Notes under the pieces: model-generated
What the model was told of the DNA's origin: nothing
The model's input: only the letters and a program-made list of their open reading frames with translations
Database searches by the model: none
Translations under genes and position numbers: made by a program
NCBI RefSeq assembly: GCF_014077625.1
Contig: NZ_JACFXU010000018.1
Coordinates: forward strand, 124,001 to 188,000
Direction: 5' to 3'
Length of the DNA stretch: 64,000 bases
From: Sediminihaliea albiluteola
Lineage (GTDB): Bacteria; Pseudomonadota; Gammaproteobacteria; Pseudomonadales; Halieaceae
Shown: positions 9,413 to 18,295 of the stretch, piece after piece
Numbering within the stretch: the stretch's first letter is position 1
How the letters are laid out: the number at the start of each line of letters is the position of its first letter

Positions 9413-10942
9413 TTAGATCTCCATCTGCTGTCGCAGGTCGGCAATATCCTGTAAACGCTGAGTGATACGTGCCGTGGTCGGATAATCTTTGCCGGTGAGC
9501 TTAAGTGCGTAATTCAGCTGCTTTTCAGCCTGATCGAGTATGCCTTTGCGGATAAAGTACTCTGCACGGGACTGGTGCAGACCAATGATATTGCCTGATA
9601 GCCCCTGCACCTCTGCTAGCAAATACCACAGTGCGGGGTCATTCGCTTTGCGCTTGCTTTGCTCGAGGAGTACCTCTTCAGCTACGTGGGCCTTTTGGTC
9701 GCGCATCAGAGCCTTGGCGTAGGTCATGGTGAGGGGGTGGTTGCCAGGAGAGCGCTTCAGGCGCTGCGCTAGCTTCTGCACTGCCTCAGCAGGCTGGTTG
9801 CGCGCTAGGTCAATTTCAGCACTGGCAATAACATACTCTAGCCGAGTGGGATCGTCTGCCCGTAGACTATCGAGCTCCAGGCTGGCTTCCTCTGTGCGTC
9901 CAGCGTCAGTCAGTGCGAGTACCAGACCGTAGCGGGCTGCCTCAACTGAGCGCGTGCTGCCCTCGAGCTCACCTCTAAATTTTTGCACTGCCTCGGTGGG
10001 GGTGTCGGCCAGTTGATTGGCCACTCTAGCCCGCATCAGATGGTATTGCAGGCTCGGTTGTGGACTTTGTTTGGGGTACTGCCGGGCGCGGTTGCGGGTG
10101 TCGGCAATACGGTTTTCCGATAGCGGGTGGCTGCGCAGAAATTCCGGAATACGGTTGCCGCCGGCATAGCGACTCGCCTGTAGCATGCGTTCGAACATGC
10201 CGGGCGCAGCGTGGGGGTCAAATCCCGCGTCCACTAGGGTTTGCATGCCTACCCGGTCGGCTTCGGCTTCGGCGCTGCGGCTGTAGCGCAAGGCGGAGTC
10301 CTGAGCTGCGGCTTGAGCGGCAGAGAGCGCGGCCATCCCAGCTTCACTGCCGGTGGTGGCTAGCAGCACAAAGCCGGCTAACATAGCGGCGAGGTTCAGT
10401 GGCTGCTGATTTTTAGCAAACTCGACCCGTCTAGAAAAGTGGCGCTGACTGAGGTGGGCAATCTCGTGGGAGAGCACGGTGGCTAGTTCATCTTCACTTT
10501 GGGCGTAAAGCAGTAAGCCATTGTGAACACCGATGATGCCGCCAGGTACCGCAAAAGCGTTAATTGTTGGGTTGTCGACCACTACCAATTCTATGCGTCG
10601 ATCTTCCAGTTGGCTGTGTGTGACTAGGCGGTAAATCAGGTTTTCTAGGTAGTCAAAGAGCAGCGGGTCGTCGACGGTGCGCGCTTGGCTGCGAAAAATA
10701 CGCAACCAGGTGCGGCCCAGTTGGTGCTCGTACTCGGTCGAAAATAGGCTGGTACTGGCTTCGCCCAGGTTGGGTAGTTTGAGATTTTCTGTCGCCTGTA
10801 CAGTACTGCTCTGCGTACTGGCTACCAATAGGCTAAGTGCCAGTGGCAGGCTGCGGGCCCATTGGCGTAGAGAGATAGATAGCAGAGTAGTTTTGAACAC
10901 CTTGGGAAGTTTTATCCAGTAAGCTGTAAGGGAGTCTAGCAT
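9413..10942 (-). CDS. bepA: Periplasmic M48 metalloprotease with TPR repeats (BepA/YfgC-like)
   Basis: 509 aa. A long N-terminus carries an export signal (hydrophobic stretch LPLALSLLVAS near residue 35-45). The M48 catalytic domain has HEIAH (LSHEIAHLSQRHF) and the third zinc ligand in EAEADRVGMQ. The C-terminal half is TPR-like alpha-helical repeats (about 300-500). In E. coli BepA (487 aa) assists assembly of the LPS transporter LptD with the BAM complex and degrades misassembled protein; I infer the same role. The N-terminal extension before the signal is slightly long, so a later start is possible. The gene diverges from tusA. Confidence 0.88.
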   Translation of the reverse strand: MLDSLTAYWIKLPKVFKTTLLSISLRQWARSLPLALSLLVASTQSSTVQATENLKLPNLGEASTSLFSTEYEHQLGRTWLRIFRSQARTVDDPLLFDYLENLIYRLVTHSQLEDRRIELVVVDNPTINAFAVPGGIIGVHNGLLLYAQSEDELATVLSHEIAHLSQRHFSRRVEFAKNQQPLNLAAMLAGFVLLATTGSEAGMAALSAAQAAAQDSALRYSRSAEAEADRVGMQTLVDAGFDPHAAPGMFERMLQASRYAGGNRIPEFLRSHPLSENRIADTRNRARQYPKQSPQPSLQYHLMRARVANQLADTPTEAVQKFRGELEGSTRSVEAARYGLVLALTDAGRTEEASLELDSLRADDPTRLEYVIASAEIDLARNQPAEAVQKLAQRLKRSPGNHPLTMTYAKALMRDQKAHVAEEVLLEQSKRKANDPALWYLLAEVQGLSGNIIGLHQSRAEYFIRKGILDQAEKQLNYALKLTGKDYPTTARITQRLQDIADLRQQMEI

Positions 10943-11015
10943 TGTACGCTAGCGCTGATGCCAGACCATAGCGGCAACTGCTAAGAGTGATTCTGCCAGG
11001 AAAAGTTCAGCTCTG

Positions 11016-11044
11016 TTGGGCGCGCCTCGGCTAATGGCTATACT
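11016..11044 (+). promoter_or_regulatory. Candidate sigma70 promoter for the tusA-perM-M16 transcript
   Basis: TTGGGC and TATACT are separated by 17 bp, about 34 bp upstream of the tusA start, which also has AGGAG at 11060-11064. Spacing and -10 agree well with a housekeeping promoter. Confidence 0.5.
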
Positions 11045-11077
11045 GAGCGCCGCCTTAATAGGAGAAACTACAGTAGT

Positions 11078-11311
11078 ATGAGCGAGTCAGAGATTCAGGA
11101 AGTGGATGCTACCGGCCTGCAATGTCCCATGCCATTATTAATGGCTAAGCGCGCCCTAAACACTATGCACAGCGGTGAGCGCCTGCGAGTTCTGTCGACC
11201 GATCAGGGATCACAGCGAGATTTTCGTGTATTTGCTGAGCAATCGGGTCACATCTTGCTCGCCTCGGATGAACGAGACGGGCTGTATATTCATTTGTTGC
11301 GGAAGTCTTGA
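11078..11311 (+). CDS. TusA-family sulfurtransferase-like protein
   Basis: 77 aa. The SirA/TusA signature is complete: DATGLQCPMPLLMAKRAL at about residues 9-26, with the conserved CPMP cysteine that carries persulfide sulfur. TusA proteins relay sulfur for tRNA thiolation and molybdenum-cofactor synthesis; this paralog sits next to a permease and a protease, so its exact acceptor is unclear. It is the first gene of a three-gene plus-strand transcript; the next gene begins five bases after its stop. Confidence 0.88.
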   Translation: MSESEIQEVDATGLQCPMPLLMAKRALNTMHSGERLRVLSTDQGSQRDFRVFAEQSGHILLASDERDGLYIHLLRKS

Positions 11312-11316
11312 TCTAA

Positions 11317-12414
11317 ATGCTTGAGATATTTAATAAATGGTATCGGCGCTACCTATTCGAAGAAGAATCGGTTTTACTGCTAGTACTGCTCACCCTAGCA
11401 GTGGCGGTGTTAATGACTATCGGCGATATTTTGGCGCCGGTCTTGGCTGCGCTGATCTTGGCCTATCTAATGCAGGGCCTAGCTTCAGGGATGCAGCGTC
11501 TCGGCTTACCGCAGTGGCTGGGAGTGAGTGTGGCCTTTATCGTATTTATTGGCGCATTCTTTGGTTTCATTTTTGGTCTGCTGCCCTTGGCTTGGCGCCA
11601 GTTACTGACACTTGCTGGAGAGATGCCTCGCATGTTGGAGCAGGGGCGACACTTGTTAATCGTCCTGCCGGAGCGCTACCCCGACTTTGTTAGCCAGCAG
11701 CAAATAAATCATGTGCTGTCTTTGGCCCAGAGTGAGTTGGCTGGTTTGGGGCAGACCTTGGTGACCAAGTCGCTGACCACCATTCCCAGTATCGTCAGCT
11801 TGCTGGTCTACATCATTTTAATTCCTATTTTGGTGTTCTTTTTCCTTAAGGATAGGCAGCAGCTTATTAGCTGGTGCAGTACATTCCTGCCCAGTGAGCG
11901 CCCCTTGCTGCGTCGTATTTGGGGTGAAATGAACACGCAAGTGGCTAACTATGCTCGTGGGAAGGTATTAGAAATCATCATTGTGGGAGCGACAAGCTAT
12001 GCTTGCTTTGCTTGGATGGGCTTGAATTATGCCGCCTTACTGGCATTGCTAGTGGGTCTCTCGGTTATCATTCCTTATATCGGTGCGGCAATAGTAACGG
12101 TGCCAGTGCTAGCTGTGGCTTACCTGCAGTGGGGCTTGGCCAGTGAATTTTATTACTTAATGCTGGTCTACTTCATTATTCAGGGCTTAGATGGCAACGT
12201 ATTGGTGCCGCTGCTGTTTTCGGAAGCGGTCAACCTGCACCCAGTCGCTATTATCTTAGCGGTACTGTTTTTTGGCGGTATTTGGGGGCTCTGGGGGGTG
12301 TTTTTTGCCATCCCGCTAGCTACCTTGATCAAAGCTATTATCAACGCTTGGCCCACACCTGCCGATGAAACAGTGCTGGTGGAGCCCGAGAAAATCGAAC
12401 AAGTAACGGAGTAA
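11317..12414 (+). CDS. AI-2E family transporter (PerM-like permease)
   Basis: 365 aa inner-membrane protein with about seven to eight hydrophobic segments, including LVLLTLAVAVLMTIGDILAPVLAALILAYLMQG at the start and paired helices around residues 225-330 (GLSVIIPYIGAAIVTVP and ILAVLFFGGIWGLWGVFFAIPLA, each a family hallmark). Members export autoinducer-like or other small solutes, or act as ion antiporters; the substrate here is not predictable. In many gammaproteobacteria perM adjoins a BepA-type protease and tusA, exactly as here. Confidence 0.88.
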   Translation: MLEIFNKWYRRYLFEEESVLLLVLLTLAVAVLMTIGDILAPVLAALILAYLMQGLASGMQRLGLPQWLGVSVAFIVFIGAFFGFIFGLLPLAWRQLLTLAGEMPRMLEQGRHLLIVLPERYPDFVSQQQINHVLSLAQSELAGLGQTLVTKSLTTIPSIVSLLVYIILIPILVFFFLKDRQQLISWCSTFLPSERPLLRRIWGEMNTQVANYARGKVLEIIIVGATSYACFAWMGLNYAALLALLVGLSVIIPYIGAAIVTVPVLAVAYLQWGLASEFYYLMLVYFIIQGLDGNVLVPLLFSEAVNLHPVAIILAVLFFGGIWGLWGVFFAIPLATLIKAIINAWPTPADETVLVEPEKIEQVTE

Positions 12415-12417
12415 TCA

Positions 12418-15279
12418 ATGCCGATAACGAAACTGCTGCAGGGCGCTAAGCCGCTGTTGATGCTTTCTATTGCATTTAGTCTGGTGGCCTGCGCCACCCT
12501 GCGAGCCCCAGGCGTTGTGCCGCAACAAAGCCCTAACGACGACTATCAGTACCGCCTGGTGGAGCTGGATAATCAGATGCAAGTGCTACTGATCTCCGAT
12601 CCAGATACTCCCAAAGCCGCAGCGGCACTAGATGTCTTGGTCGGTAGTGGTGATAACCCAGAGGGGCGTGCGGGGCTGGCGCATTTCCTCGAGCATATGT
12701 TGTTTTTGGGCACTGATAAATACCCCGAGCCTGCTGAGTATGAGGAGTACATCACCGAACACGGGGGCAGCCGCAACGCTTACACCAGTTTTGAGCACAC
12801 TAACTATTTCTTCGATGTAAATGCTGATCACCTGCCGGAAGCCTTAGATCGCTTTGCGCAGTTCTTTATCGCACCGCGCTTTGATGCCCAGTACGTCGAG
12901 CGGGAAATGAATGCGGTTCAGGCTGAGTATCAGATGGGCCTGAAGAGTGACCCTCGTCGCGGCCTTGATGTTTTGCAAGAGGTGATGAACCCGGAGCACC
13001 CCTTCAGCCAGTTTTCTGTGGGTAGCTTGGAAACCTTGGCTGATCGCCCCGATGCGCCAATCAGAGATGACTTGCTGCGCTTTTATCAAAAGCATTATTC
13101 CGCCAATGCCATGCGCCTAGTAGTGATGGGTAAGCAGTCGCTGAATGAGCTGCAAGACTTAGTGACGCCAATTTTTTCTGAGGTACCTAATCGAGACTAC
13201 CAGGCCCAGGAGATTGAGGTGCCACTGTTTAGTGAGGGAAGTTTGCCGCTGTTGGTTAAGGTGAAGCCTCAGGCGACCCTGCGTCAGCTGGAGATCTCGT
13301 TCCCGGTTCCTGATTATCGCCAGCGCTATCAGGCTCAGCCTCTGTCCTATTTAGGCAACCTTGTTGGGCATGAAGGTGAGGGGAGTTTGTTGTCTCAGCT
13401 TAAGACTGAGGGACTGGCTGAGAGCCTGTCGGCTGGATCTGGTTTGGCTTGGCGAGGTGGTGCGCTGTTTAGCCTGAATGTGGCCCTCACTGAGCGCGGT
13501 GTGCAGGATTATGATCGCGTCTTGCAACTGGTGTTTGCCTATCTCGATATGCTCCGTGAGGAGGGGCCGCAGCAGTGGCTGTATGAAGAGCAGTCACAGC
13601 TGTCAGCACTGCGCTTTCGCTTTAAAGAGGCGCGGGAGCCCATTAATTATGTCAGTGCGGTGGCCAACCGAATGCATTACTACGCGATGCAAGATGTGTT
13701 GCAGGGCCCCTATCTTATGACTGACTACGACCCGGCTCTACTGCAGGACTTGTTAGCTAATGTGGTTGCTGAAAATGCCGTGGTGACTTTGCACGACCAA
13801 AGTGTGCAAACCAATCAGCTGAGCCAATACTATGAAGTGCCTTACGCGAAGCATAAATTGGAGCTTGAGCAGCTCAATGCCTCGCGCAGCAGTACAGTTG
13901 AGGCTGATTTGCATCTGCCGGCCCCCAACGACTTTATTGCTGAAGATGTGTCGCTGGTAAAACTGGACAAGCCAGTTCCGGCAACGCCACAGCCTTTTGT
14001 TCAGGGTGCCAGGCAAACCTTATGGTTTCTGCAAGACGATGAGTTTCGTCTGCCCAAGGGCGCTACCTACGTGAACTTCCGCTCACCTCTAGTAGGGCAG
14101 ACGGCCCAGCAAAGCGCAGCCGCAGGGCTTTATACCGCCATGCTGAAAGACGCAGTCAATGAGTTTGCCTACCCGGCTTTGTTGGCAGGATTGAACTTTG
14201 ATCTCTATAAACACGCGCAAGGAATTAGCTTGCGTATAAGTGGTTATAACGATCGCCAGGCCTTGCTCTTGGAGCGTCTCTTGGCGGCAGTGCAAGCGCC
14301 GGAGTTTGAGCAGGCGCGCTTTATGAATATTCGTGCAGATATGATTCGTGGTCTACAAAACTCGGTGGCCAAGCGGCCTTCAAGTCAGGTCATTGATCGC
14401 TTGCGCGAAGCCCTGCTTTACGGAGAGTGGGGTGAGCAAGCCTTGATTGAAGCCTTGCAGGATATGACCTTGCCTGAACTCGAGCGCTATGCAGCTGAGT
14501 TTTGGTCAACAGCTACTGCTGAATCTCTGATCTACGGTAATTATTCGCGGTCGGTGGTAGATGAGGTGGCTGCCAGTGTTGGCGTGTTGCTGAGCGATAA
14601 GCCAGCACCGGCGTTGCCTGCGCTGCAAGTTCTGCGACTCGCCGAGGGAGAGTCTTTGCAATACGCCGTTGAGGTACCGCACGATGACTCAGTAATCGCT
14701 TGGTACCTGCAGGGCAATGGCGATACTTGGCGGGATCGAGCGGCAACTGCGCTTAGTGCCCAGGTGATCAAGTCGGGCTTTTTCCAGCAGCTGCGAACAG
14801 AGCAGCAGTTAGGCTATGTGGTAGCCGCTATTCCTTGGTCACAGCTTGATGTGCCGGGTTTGCTACTGCTGATTCAGTCATCCAACACCAGTGCGCCGGA
14901 GGTTGCTTCTGCTATTGATCAGTTTATGAAGGCGGTGCCAGCGGTGATCAGCGCAGAGCAATTTGAGCGACACCAGAAAGCCTTGCTACATGACATTACG
15001 CGTCCAGATAAAAACCTGTGGGAGCGAGCAGAGTTTTTCTGGCAGTCAATCGCTAAGAAACAGTACGACTTTGCTGGCCGTGAACGCCTTGCAGCGGCTG
15101 TGGAGGAGTTGAGTTTAGAGGATTGGCAGGCTTATTATCAGCAAGTGTTCCTCGATCAGCCGCACTCGCTGCAAGTGGTTGCGCCCGGGCGTTGGCAGAG
15201 TTTGCCAGCAGTGGCTGTTGAGCCCTTGCGCGATGCTGCAGATATCAAGCAGGGGCATGCGGTATATACAGTTCAATAA
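12418..15279 (+). CDS. Lipoprotein M16 (pitrilysin/insulinase) zinc protease
   Basis: 953 aa. The lipobox LVAC with Cys25 marks it as a lipoprotein; Ala at +2 suggests outer-membrane sorting. The inverted zinc motif HFLEH (HFLEHMLFLGTDKYP) sits near residue 90, and the downstream Glu ligand lies in the NAVQAEYQ helix. Four M16 half-domains follow, in the single-chain pitrilysin layout. It should degrade peptides in the periplasm. It starts three bases after the permease stop and is the last gene of the transcript, followed by a strong terminator. Confidence 0.92.
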   Translation: MPITKLLQGAKPLLMLSIAFSLVACATLRAPGVVPQQSPNDDYQYRLVELDNQMQVLLISDPDTPKAAAALDVLVGSGDNPEGRAGLAHFLEHMLFLGTDKYPEPAEYEEYITEHGGSRNAYTSFEHTNYFFDVNADHLPEALDRFAQFFIAPRFDAQYVEREMNAVQAEYQMGLKSDPRRGLDVLQEVMNPEHPFSQFSVGSLETLADRPDAPIRDDLLRFYQKHYSANAMRLVVMGKQSLNELQDLVTPIFSEVPNRDYQAQEIEVPLFSEGSLPLLVKVKPQATLRQLEISFPVPDYRQRYQAQPLSYLGNLVGHEGEGSLLSQLKTEGLAESLSAGSGLAWRGGALFSLNVALTERGVQDYDRVLQLVFAYLDMLREEGPQQWLYEEQSQLSALRFRFKEAREPINYVSAVANRMHYYAMQDVLQGPYLMTDYDPALLQDLLANVVAENAVVTLHDQSVQTNQLSQYYEVPYAKHKLELEQLNASRSSTVEADLHLPAPNDFIAEDVSLVKLDKPVPATPQPFVQGARQTLWFLQDDEFRLPKGATYVNFRSPLVGQTAQQSAAAGLYTAMLKDAVNEFAYPALLAGLNFDLYKHAQGISLRISGYNDRQALLLERLLAAVQAPEFEQARFMNIRADMIRGLQNSVAKRPSSQVIDRLREALLYGEWGEQALIEALQDMTLPELERYAAEFWSTATAESLIYGNYSRSVVDEVAASVGVLLSDKPAPALPALQVLRLAEGESLQYAVEVPHDDSVIAWYLQGNGDTWRDRAATALSAQVIKSGFFQQLRTEQQLGYVVAAIPWSQLDVPGLLLLIQSSNTSAPEVASAIDQFMKAVPAVISAEQFERHQKALLHDITRPDKNLWERAEFFWQSIAKKQYDFAGRERLAAAVEELSLEDWQAYYQQVFLDQPHSLQVVAPGRWQSLPAVAVEPLRDAADIKQGHAVYTVQ

Positions 15280-15336
15280 AGCCACTGCTTAGCTAAGACG
15301 TGCTGTAAATTTACTACATTTTGCGCTCAGTCTAAG

Positions 15337-15371
15337 AGGCTCAGTGACGCGAGGTCGCTGGGCCTTTTTTA
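15337..15371 (+). terminator. Rho-independent terminator after the M16 protease gene
   Basis: A 12-bp stem (arms 15337-15348 and 15354-15365, fully paired when two G-U pairs are allowed) with a 5-nt loop is followed by a run of T. It closes the tusA-perM-M16 transcript. Confidence 0.85.
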
Positions 15372-15604
15372 CAGTTTTTATAGGTCTGTTTTTGAAGCTA
15401 GAAGGGTTCCAATAAGGAACTATTGTTTCAATTTATAATAAGATGCTGTAGTATTTTTACATTCGACCTGAGCTTTTAGGCTGGAAGGCGGCAAGCAAGG
15501 GCGTTGTGACCTATACTGGCAAGGTGTGCCGCGGCAAGCTAGGTTCTATAATGACATTAGCCGCGACCAGCATCTCGCGCATCAACGTTAGGAGCGTATT
15601 CGGT
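15372..15604 (+). promoter_or_regulatory. aceE leader and promoter region
   Basis: About 230 bp separate the terminator from the aceE start; with the terminator it forms a gene-free stretch of 325 bp. It contains a perfect TATAAT at 15434-15439 without a good -35, and just upstream a short palindrome, GTTCC-AATAA-GGAAC (15406-15420), placed where an operator would overlap a -35 region. No match to the E. coli PdhR site was seen. An open frame covers 15506-15604 in phase with aceE but is judged untranslated. Confidence 0.35.
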
Positions 15605-18256
15605 ATGACAGAAGACAAGGATCCCATCGAGACACGGGAGTGGTTGGAAGCGCTGGACTCAGTACTAAAATACAGTGGGCCAGAGAGGGCGAGCTGGTTG
15701 CTGATGGAGCTGGCAAAGCACGCCACTGAAACCGGTGTTCGCTTGCCGGCTGCCATTACTACCCCTTTCCGCAACACCATAGACCCTGCTGACGAGAAGG
15801 TCATGCCCGGCGATTTGTTTATGGAGCGCAAGATTCGTTCCCTCGTGCGCTGGAATGCGGTGGCCATGGTGATGCGGGCCAACGATAACGATGAGGGCTT
15901 GGGTGGGCATATCTCTAGCTTCTCCTCCAGTGCGACCCTCTACGATGTGGGCTACAACTATTTCTTCCGTGGCACCGAAGGCGGCCACCCCGGCGACCTG
16001 GTGTTCTATCAAGGGCACAGTGCCCCGGGTATGTATGCGCGCTCCTACTTGGAGGGCCGTTTCAACGAAGAGCAGCTGGATAACTTCCGCCGCGAGGTCG
16101 ATGGCAATGGCTTGTCTTCCTATCCCCACCCTTGGTTAATGCCCGATTACTGGCAGTTCCCCACGGTCTCGATGGGCTTAGGCCCGATTCAAGCGATTTA
16201 TCAAGCGCACGTTATGAAATACCAGCAGAGCCGCGGCTTGGTTGATCACGGTGACCGCAATGTGTGGTGTTTCCTCGGTGATGGCGAGTGCGATGAGCCA
16301 GAATCATTAGGTGCTATATCTAAAGCTGGCCGTGAAAACCTAGGCAACCTGATCTTTGTGGTGAACTGTAACCTGCAGCGCCTAGACGGTCCGGTGCGCG
16401 GTAACGGCAAGATCATCCAAGAGCTGGAAGGTATCTTCCGCGGTGCTGGCTGGGACGTATTGAAGGTAGTCTGGGGTCGCAAGTGGGATCAGCTACTGGA
16501 GAATGATGAGAGTGGTCTGCTGCAAAAGCGCATGGACGAAGTCTGTGATGGCGAGCTGCAGAACTACAAGTACAACGGCGGCGCCTATACCCGTGAGCAC
16601 TTCTTCGGTAAGTACCCTGAAACCTTAGAGTTGGTTAAAGACCTGTCCGACGATGACATCATGTACTTGAACCGCGGTGGTCACGACCCTTATAAAGTCT
16701 ATGCTGCCTATGCCGCAGCGGTGGCTCAAAAAGAGCGCCCGACAGTGATTTTGGCGATGACCGTTAAGGGCTATGGTACCGGCGAAGCAGGTGAAGCGGA
16801 TAACGAAACTCACTCTCTTAAAAAGCTAGACTTTGACAGCCTTAAAGCTTTCCGCGATCGCTTTAATATTCCTATCTCTGATGATGAGCTTAAAGACGTT
16901 CCTTATTACCGTCCGGCGCCAGACAGCCCAGAAATGCGCTATATGCGCAAGCGCCGCGAGGAGTTGGGTGGGCCAATTCCCGTGCGGCGCAGTGAGGCGA
17001 AGGTGCTGACCACACCGCCTTTGTCGACTTTTGATAATCAGTTGAAGGGCAGTGGCAAGCGTCAAATCTCCACCACGATGGCCTTCGTACGGATGCTGTC
17101 GAACTTGGTGAAAGACAAAGAAATTGGCGAGCGCGTAGTGCCGATTATTCCCGATGAGGCGCGTACCTTTGGTATGGAAGGCATGTTCCGTCAGCTCGGT
17201 ATTTACTCGGCGGTAGGGCAGCGCTATACCCCACAGGATTCCGGCCAGATCATGTTCTATAAAGAGGACAAGAAAGGGCAGATCCTGGAAGAAGGTATTA
17301 ATGAGCTCGGTGCATTCTCTGCTTGGCTTGCGGCGGCAACTTCTTACAGCAACAGTGATTACCCAATGGTGCCGTTCTACATCTTCTACTCGATGTTCGG
17401 CTTCCAGCGTATTGGTGATATGGCCTGGGCAGCAGGCGATAGCCAAGCACGTGGCTTCCTGATCGGGGCAACGGCAGGGCGCACCACGCTGAATGGTGAG
17501 GGCTTGCAGCACCAGGATGGGCATAGCCACTTGCTGGCCAGTACCATTCCTAACTGCGTCAGTTATGACCCAGCTTACGCTTATGAATTGGCCGTCATTA
17601 TTCAGGATGGCCTGCGGCGCATGCACCAGGAGTGTGAAAACAAGTTCTATTACGTCACCACGATGAATGAGAACTACGTTCAGCCAGAGATGCCCCAGGG
17701 TGTAGAGGAGGGCATTATTAAAGGTATGTACCTGCTCAAGCGCTCACCAGTGACAACTGGGCCGCGGGTACAGTTGATGGGCTCCGGCACCATTTTGCGT
17801 GAAGTGATTGCAGCTGCTGAAATGTTAGAAGCAGACTACAAAGTGGCAGTAGATATTTGGAGTCTTACCAGCATCAACGAGCTGCAGCGCGAAGGTAAAG
17901 CAGCGGTACGCTGGAATATGTTGAACCCTGAGAAACCCGCTCGAGTGCCTTACGTGACAGCATTATTGCAGGATCACGAAGGTCCCTGTGTCGTGGCGAC
18001 AGACTATATGAAATCCTACGCTGATCAGTTGCGTGAGTTCATTCCTGGCTCCTTCACTGCACTGGGAACCGATGGCTTTGGCCGTAGCGACACGCGCGAC
18101 AAGCTGCGTAAGTTCTTTGAGGTAAGCAGAGAATACGTGGTTATTGCAGCGCTGAAGTCGCTAGTGGATGAGGGTGAGTTGGAGTTGTCTGTGCTGCTCG
18201 AGGCCATCCGCACACTGGGAATATCTCCCGATAAGGTGGACCCGCTGTCTGTATAA
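15605..18256 (+). CDS. aceE: Pyruvate dehydrogenase E1 component AceE
   Basis: 883 aa from the chosen ATG (E. coli protein 887 aa). Thiamine-diphosphate-dependent decarboxylation of pyruvate and acetylation of the E2 lipoyl group. The N-terminus KDPIETREWLEALDSV matches the AceE start, which is why the in-frame upstream starts at 15506 and 15551 were rejected; TAGGAG stands ten bases before this ATG. The ThDP/Mg motif GDGECDEPES lies near residue 225 with NCN about 30 residues later. It is the homodimeric alpha2-type E1 of gram-negative bacteria. aceF follows 39 bp downstream; no lpd (E3) gene is linked, so E3 must come from elsewhere. Confidence 0.97.
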   Translation: MTEDKDPIETREWLEALDSVLKYSGPERASWLLMELAKHATETGVRLPAAITTPFRNTIDPADEKVMPGDLFMERKIRSLVRWNAVAMVMRANDNDEGLGGHISSFSSSATLYDVGYNYFFRGTEGGHPGDLVFYQGHSAPGMYARSYLEGRFNEEQLDNFRREVDGNGLSSYPHPWLMPDYWQFPTVSMGLGPIQAIYQAHVMKYQQSRGLVDHGDRNVWCFLGDGECDEPESLGAISKAGRENLGNLIFVVNCNLQRLDGPVRGNGKIIQELEGIFRGAGWDVLKVVWGRKWDQLLENDESGLLQKRMDEVCDGELQNYKYNGGAYTREHFFGKYPETLELVKDLSDDDIMYLNRGGHDPYKVYAAYAAAVAQKERPTVILAMTVKGYGTGEAGEADNETHSLKKLDFDSLKAFRDRFNIPISDDELKDVPYYRPAPDSPEMRYMRKRREELGGPIPVRRSEAKVLTTPPLSTFDNQLKGSGKRQISTTMAFVRMLSNLVKDKEIGERVVPIIPDEARTFGMEGMFRQLGIYSAVGQRYTPQDSGQIMFYKEDKKGQILEEGINELGAFSAWLAAATSYSNSDYPMVPFYIFYSMFGFQRIGDMAWAAGDSQARGFLIGATAGRTTLNGEGLQHQDGHSHLLASTIPNCVSYDPAYAYELAVIIQDGLRRMHQECENKFYYVTTMNENYVQPEMPQGVEEGIIKGMYLLKRSPVTTGPRVQLMGSGTILREVIAAAEMLEADYKVAVDIWSLTSINELQREGKAAVRWNMLNPEKPARVPYVTALLQDHEGPCVVATDYMKSYADQLREFIPGSFTALGTDGFGRSDTRDKLRKFFEVSREYVVIAALKSLVDEGELELSVLLEAIRTLGISPDKVDPLSV

Positions 18257-18295
18257 ACGACAGGTCTAAACTCTAGGCTGAAAAGGATACCGCAC

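Noticed and set aside
15506-15604. 33-codon N-terminal extension of AceE
   Set aside because: AceE homologs begin at the KDPIETREWLEA region; the ATG at 15605 has TAGGAG at good spacing, and the extension has no AceE-like sequence.
16826-17626. 266-codon open frame on the minus strand opposite aceE
   Set aside because: It lies wholly inside the well-supported aceE gene, its translation resembles no protein, and such frames are expected opposite long GC-rich genes.
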